45,297 nucleotides of DNA from Kiritimatiellia bacterium (GTDB taxonomy: Bacteria > Verrucomicrobiota > Kiritimatiellia > CAIQIC01 > Lenti-01), in contig JAFXQI010000051.1 in the NCBI GenBank assembly GCA_017527155.1, forward strand, positions 1-45,297, read 5' to 3'. The stretch's first letter is position 1. Each line of letters opens with the position of its first letter. The position numbers and the translations under genes are program-made. The notes under the pieces were generated by a model. That model was given only the letters and a program-made list of their open reading frames with translations, had not been told where the DNA came from and made no database searches. Shown in pieces: positions 45,143 through 45,297 of this stretch.

Positions 45143-45297
45143 ATGAACACCCCCTCCCAACCCCAACACCCCCCGCGGGAAGCCCCCCCCTCCGCCCTTC
45201 CCGACCTCGACCTCTTTCGCGAGACCATCCGCAAAAACGACCTCCAGGTCCTCCTCGACCTCTTCGCCCGCCTCCGCGCCCATACCCCCCTTCCCCC
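45143..45297 (+). CDS. Partial CDS, start of an unrecognised protein (cut by window edge)
   Basis: An open frame of 51 full codons from ATG 45143 continues to the edge. It begins with a Pro/Gln-rich tail, then PDLDLFRETIRKND and LQVLLDLFARLRAHT, amphipathic helices without a recognisable family. A good promoter with a nearly leaderless start supports it as a real gene. The protein cannot be classified from this part. Confidence 0.5.
   Translation, partial: MNTPSQPQHPPREAPPSALPDLDLFRETIRKNDLQVLLDLFARLRAHTPLP

Overview
The window is about 45 kb of very GC-rich (roughly 70 % by eye) bacterial chromosome. It carries about 31 protein genes, one tRNA gene and many intergenic repeats. Codons end overwhelmingly in C or G, so long antisense ORFs run opposite most genes; I treat these as shadows. 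The mix of genes (FtsH, TypA, RecN, TyrS, ArgS, Ddl, a secreted CotH protein, a GHL10-type glycosidase, a DUF1573/rhodanese/MauE group) suggests a Gram-negative member of the PVC superphylum, perhaps Kiritimatiellota. That assignment is inference; there is no rRNA to confirm it.

Layout. 1-0.8 kb: a G-rich palindrome array on both sides of a 3' fragment of a DUF2357 nuclease gene. 0.9-5.8 kb: secreted GHL10 glycosidase, then UDP-galactopyranose mutase and a GT4 glycosyltransferase overlapping by ATGA. 5.9-7.9 kb (minus): a GTPase-like/transmembrane/Sel1 protein. 8.0-11.2 kb: ftsH and manA. 11.4-14.5 kb: STAS protein, two membrane-anchored unknowns and ddl. 14.6-17.2 kb (minus): HTH-like protein, a D-aminoacyl-tRNA deacylase fused to a GNAT acetyltransferase, and a DUF5131 protein. 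17.5-23.2 kb: a large CotH/chitobiase-like secreted protein, a membrane-anchored unknown and a three-TM protein. 23.2-26.0 kb: tRNA-Gln between two CTAG-octamer arrays, then ptsP. 26.2-30.2 kb (minus): a tightly overlapping operon of DUF1573, TM-rhodanese, MauE-like, L-serine dehydratase and an AddB/Cas4-like nuclease. 30.3-35.8 kb: tyrS (minus), a second copy of the membrane-anchored unknown family, recN, a zincin and a secreted protein. 36.1-39.7 kb: argS-typA. 39.8-45.3 kb: hexapeptide acetyltransferase, purU, a polytopic membrane protein, a REP-doublet element, a TPR-like secreted protein and the start of a gene that runs off the right edge.

Three themes cut across the gene list. First, sigma70-like promoters can be read in front of many genes (TTGNNN, 16-18 nt, TANNNT), and in at least seven cases the -10 lies only 6-9 nt before the ATG, which predicts leaderless mRNAs. 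Second, the intergenic regions carry several dispersed repeat families: a GATATCAAGGAAAA element, CTAG-based octamer arrays, TTGGAAA double palindromes, CACGTG elements and GTAG-type REPs. Some enter coding sequence or supply a stop codon. Third, two paralogous genes of an unrecognised TM-anchored family are each preceded by one of these repeats with matching promoter geometry.
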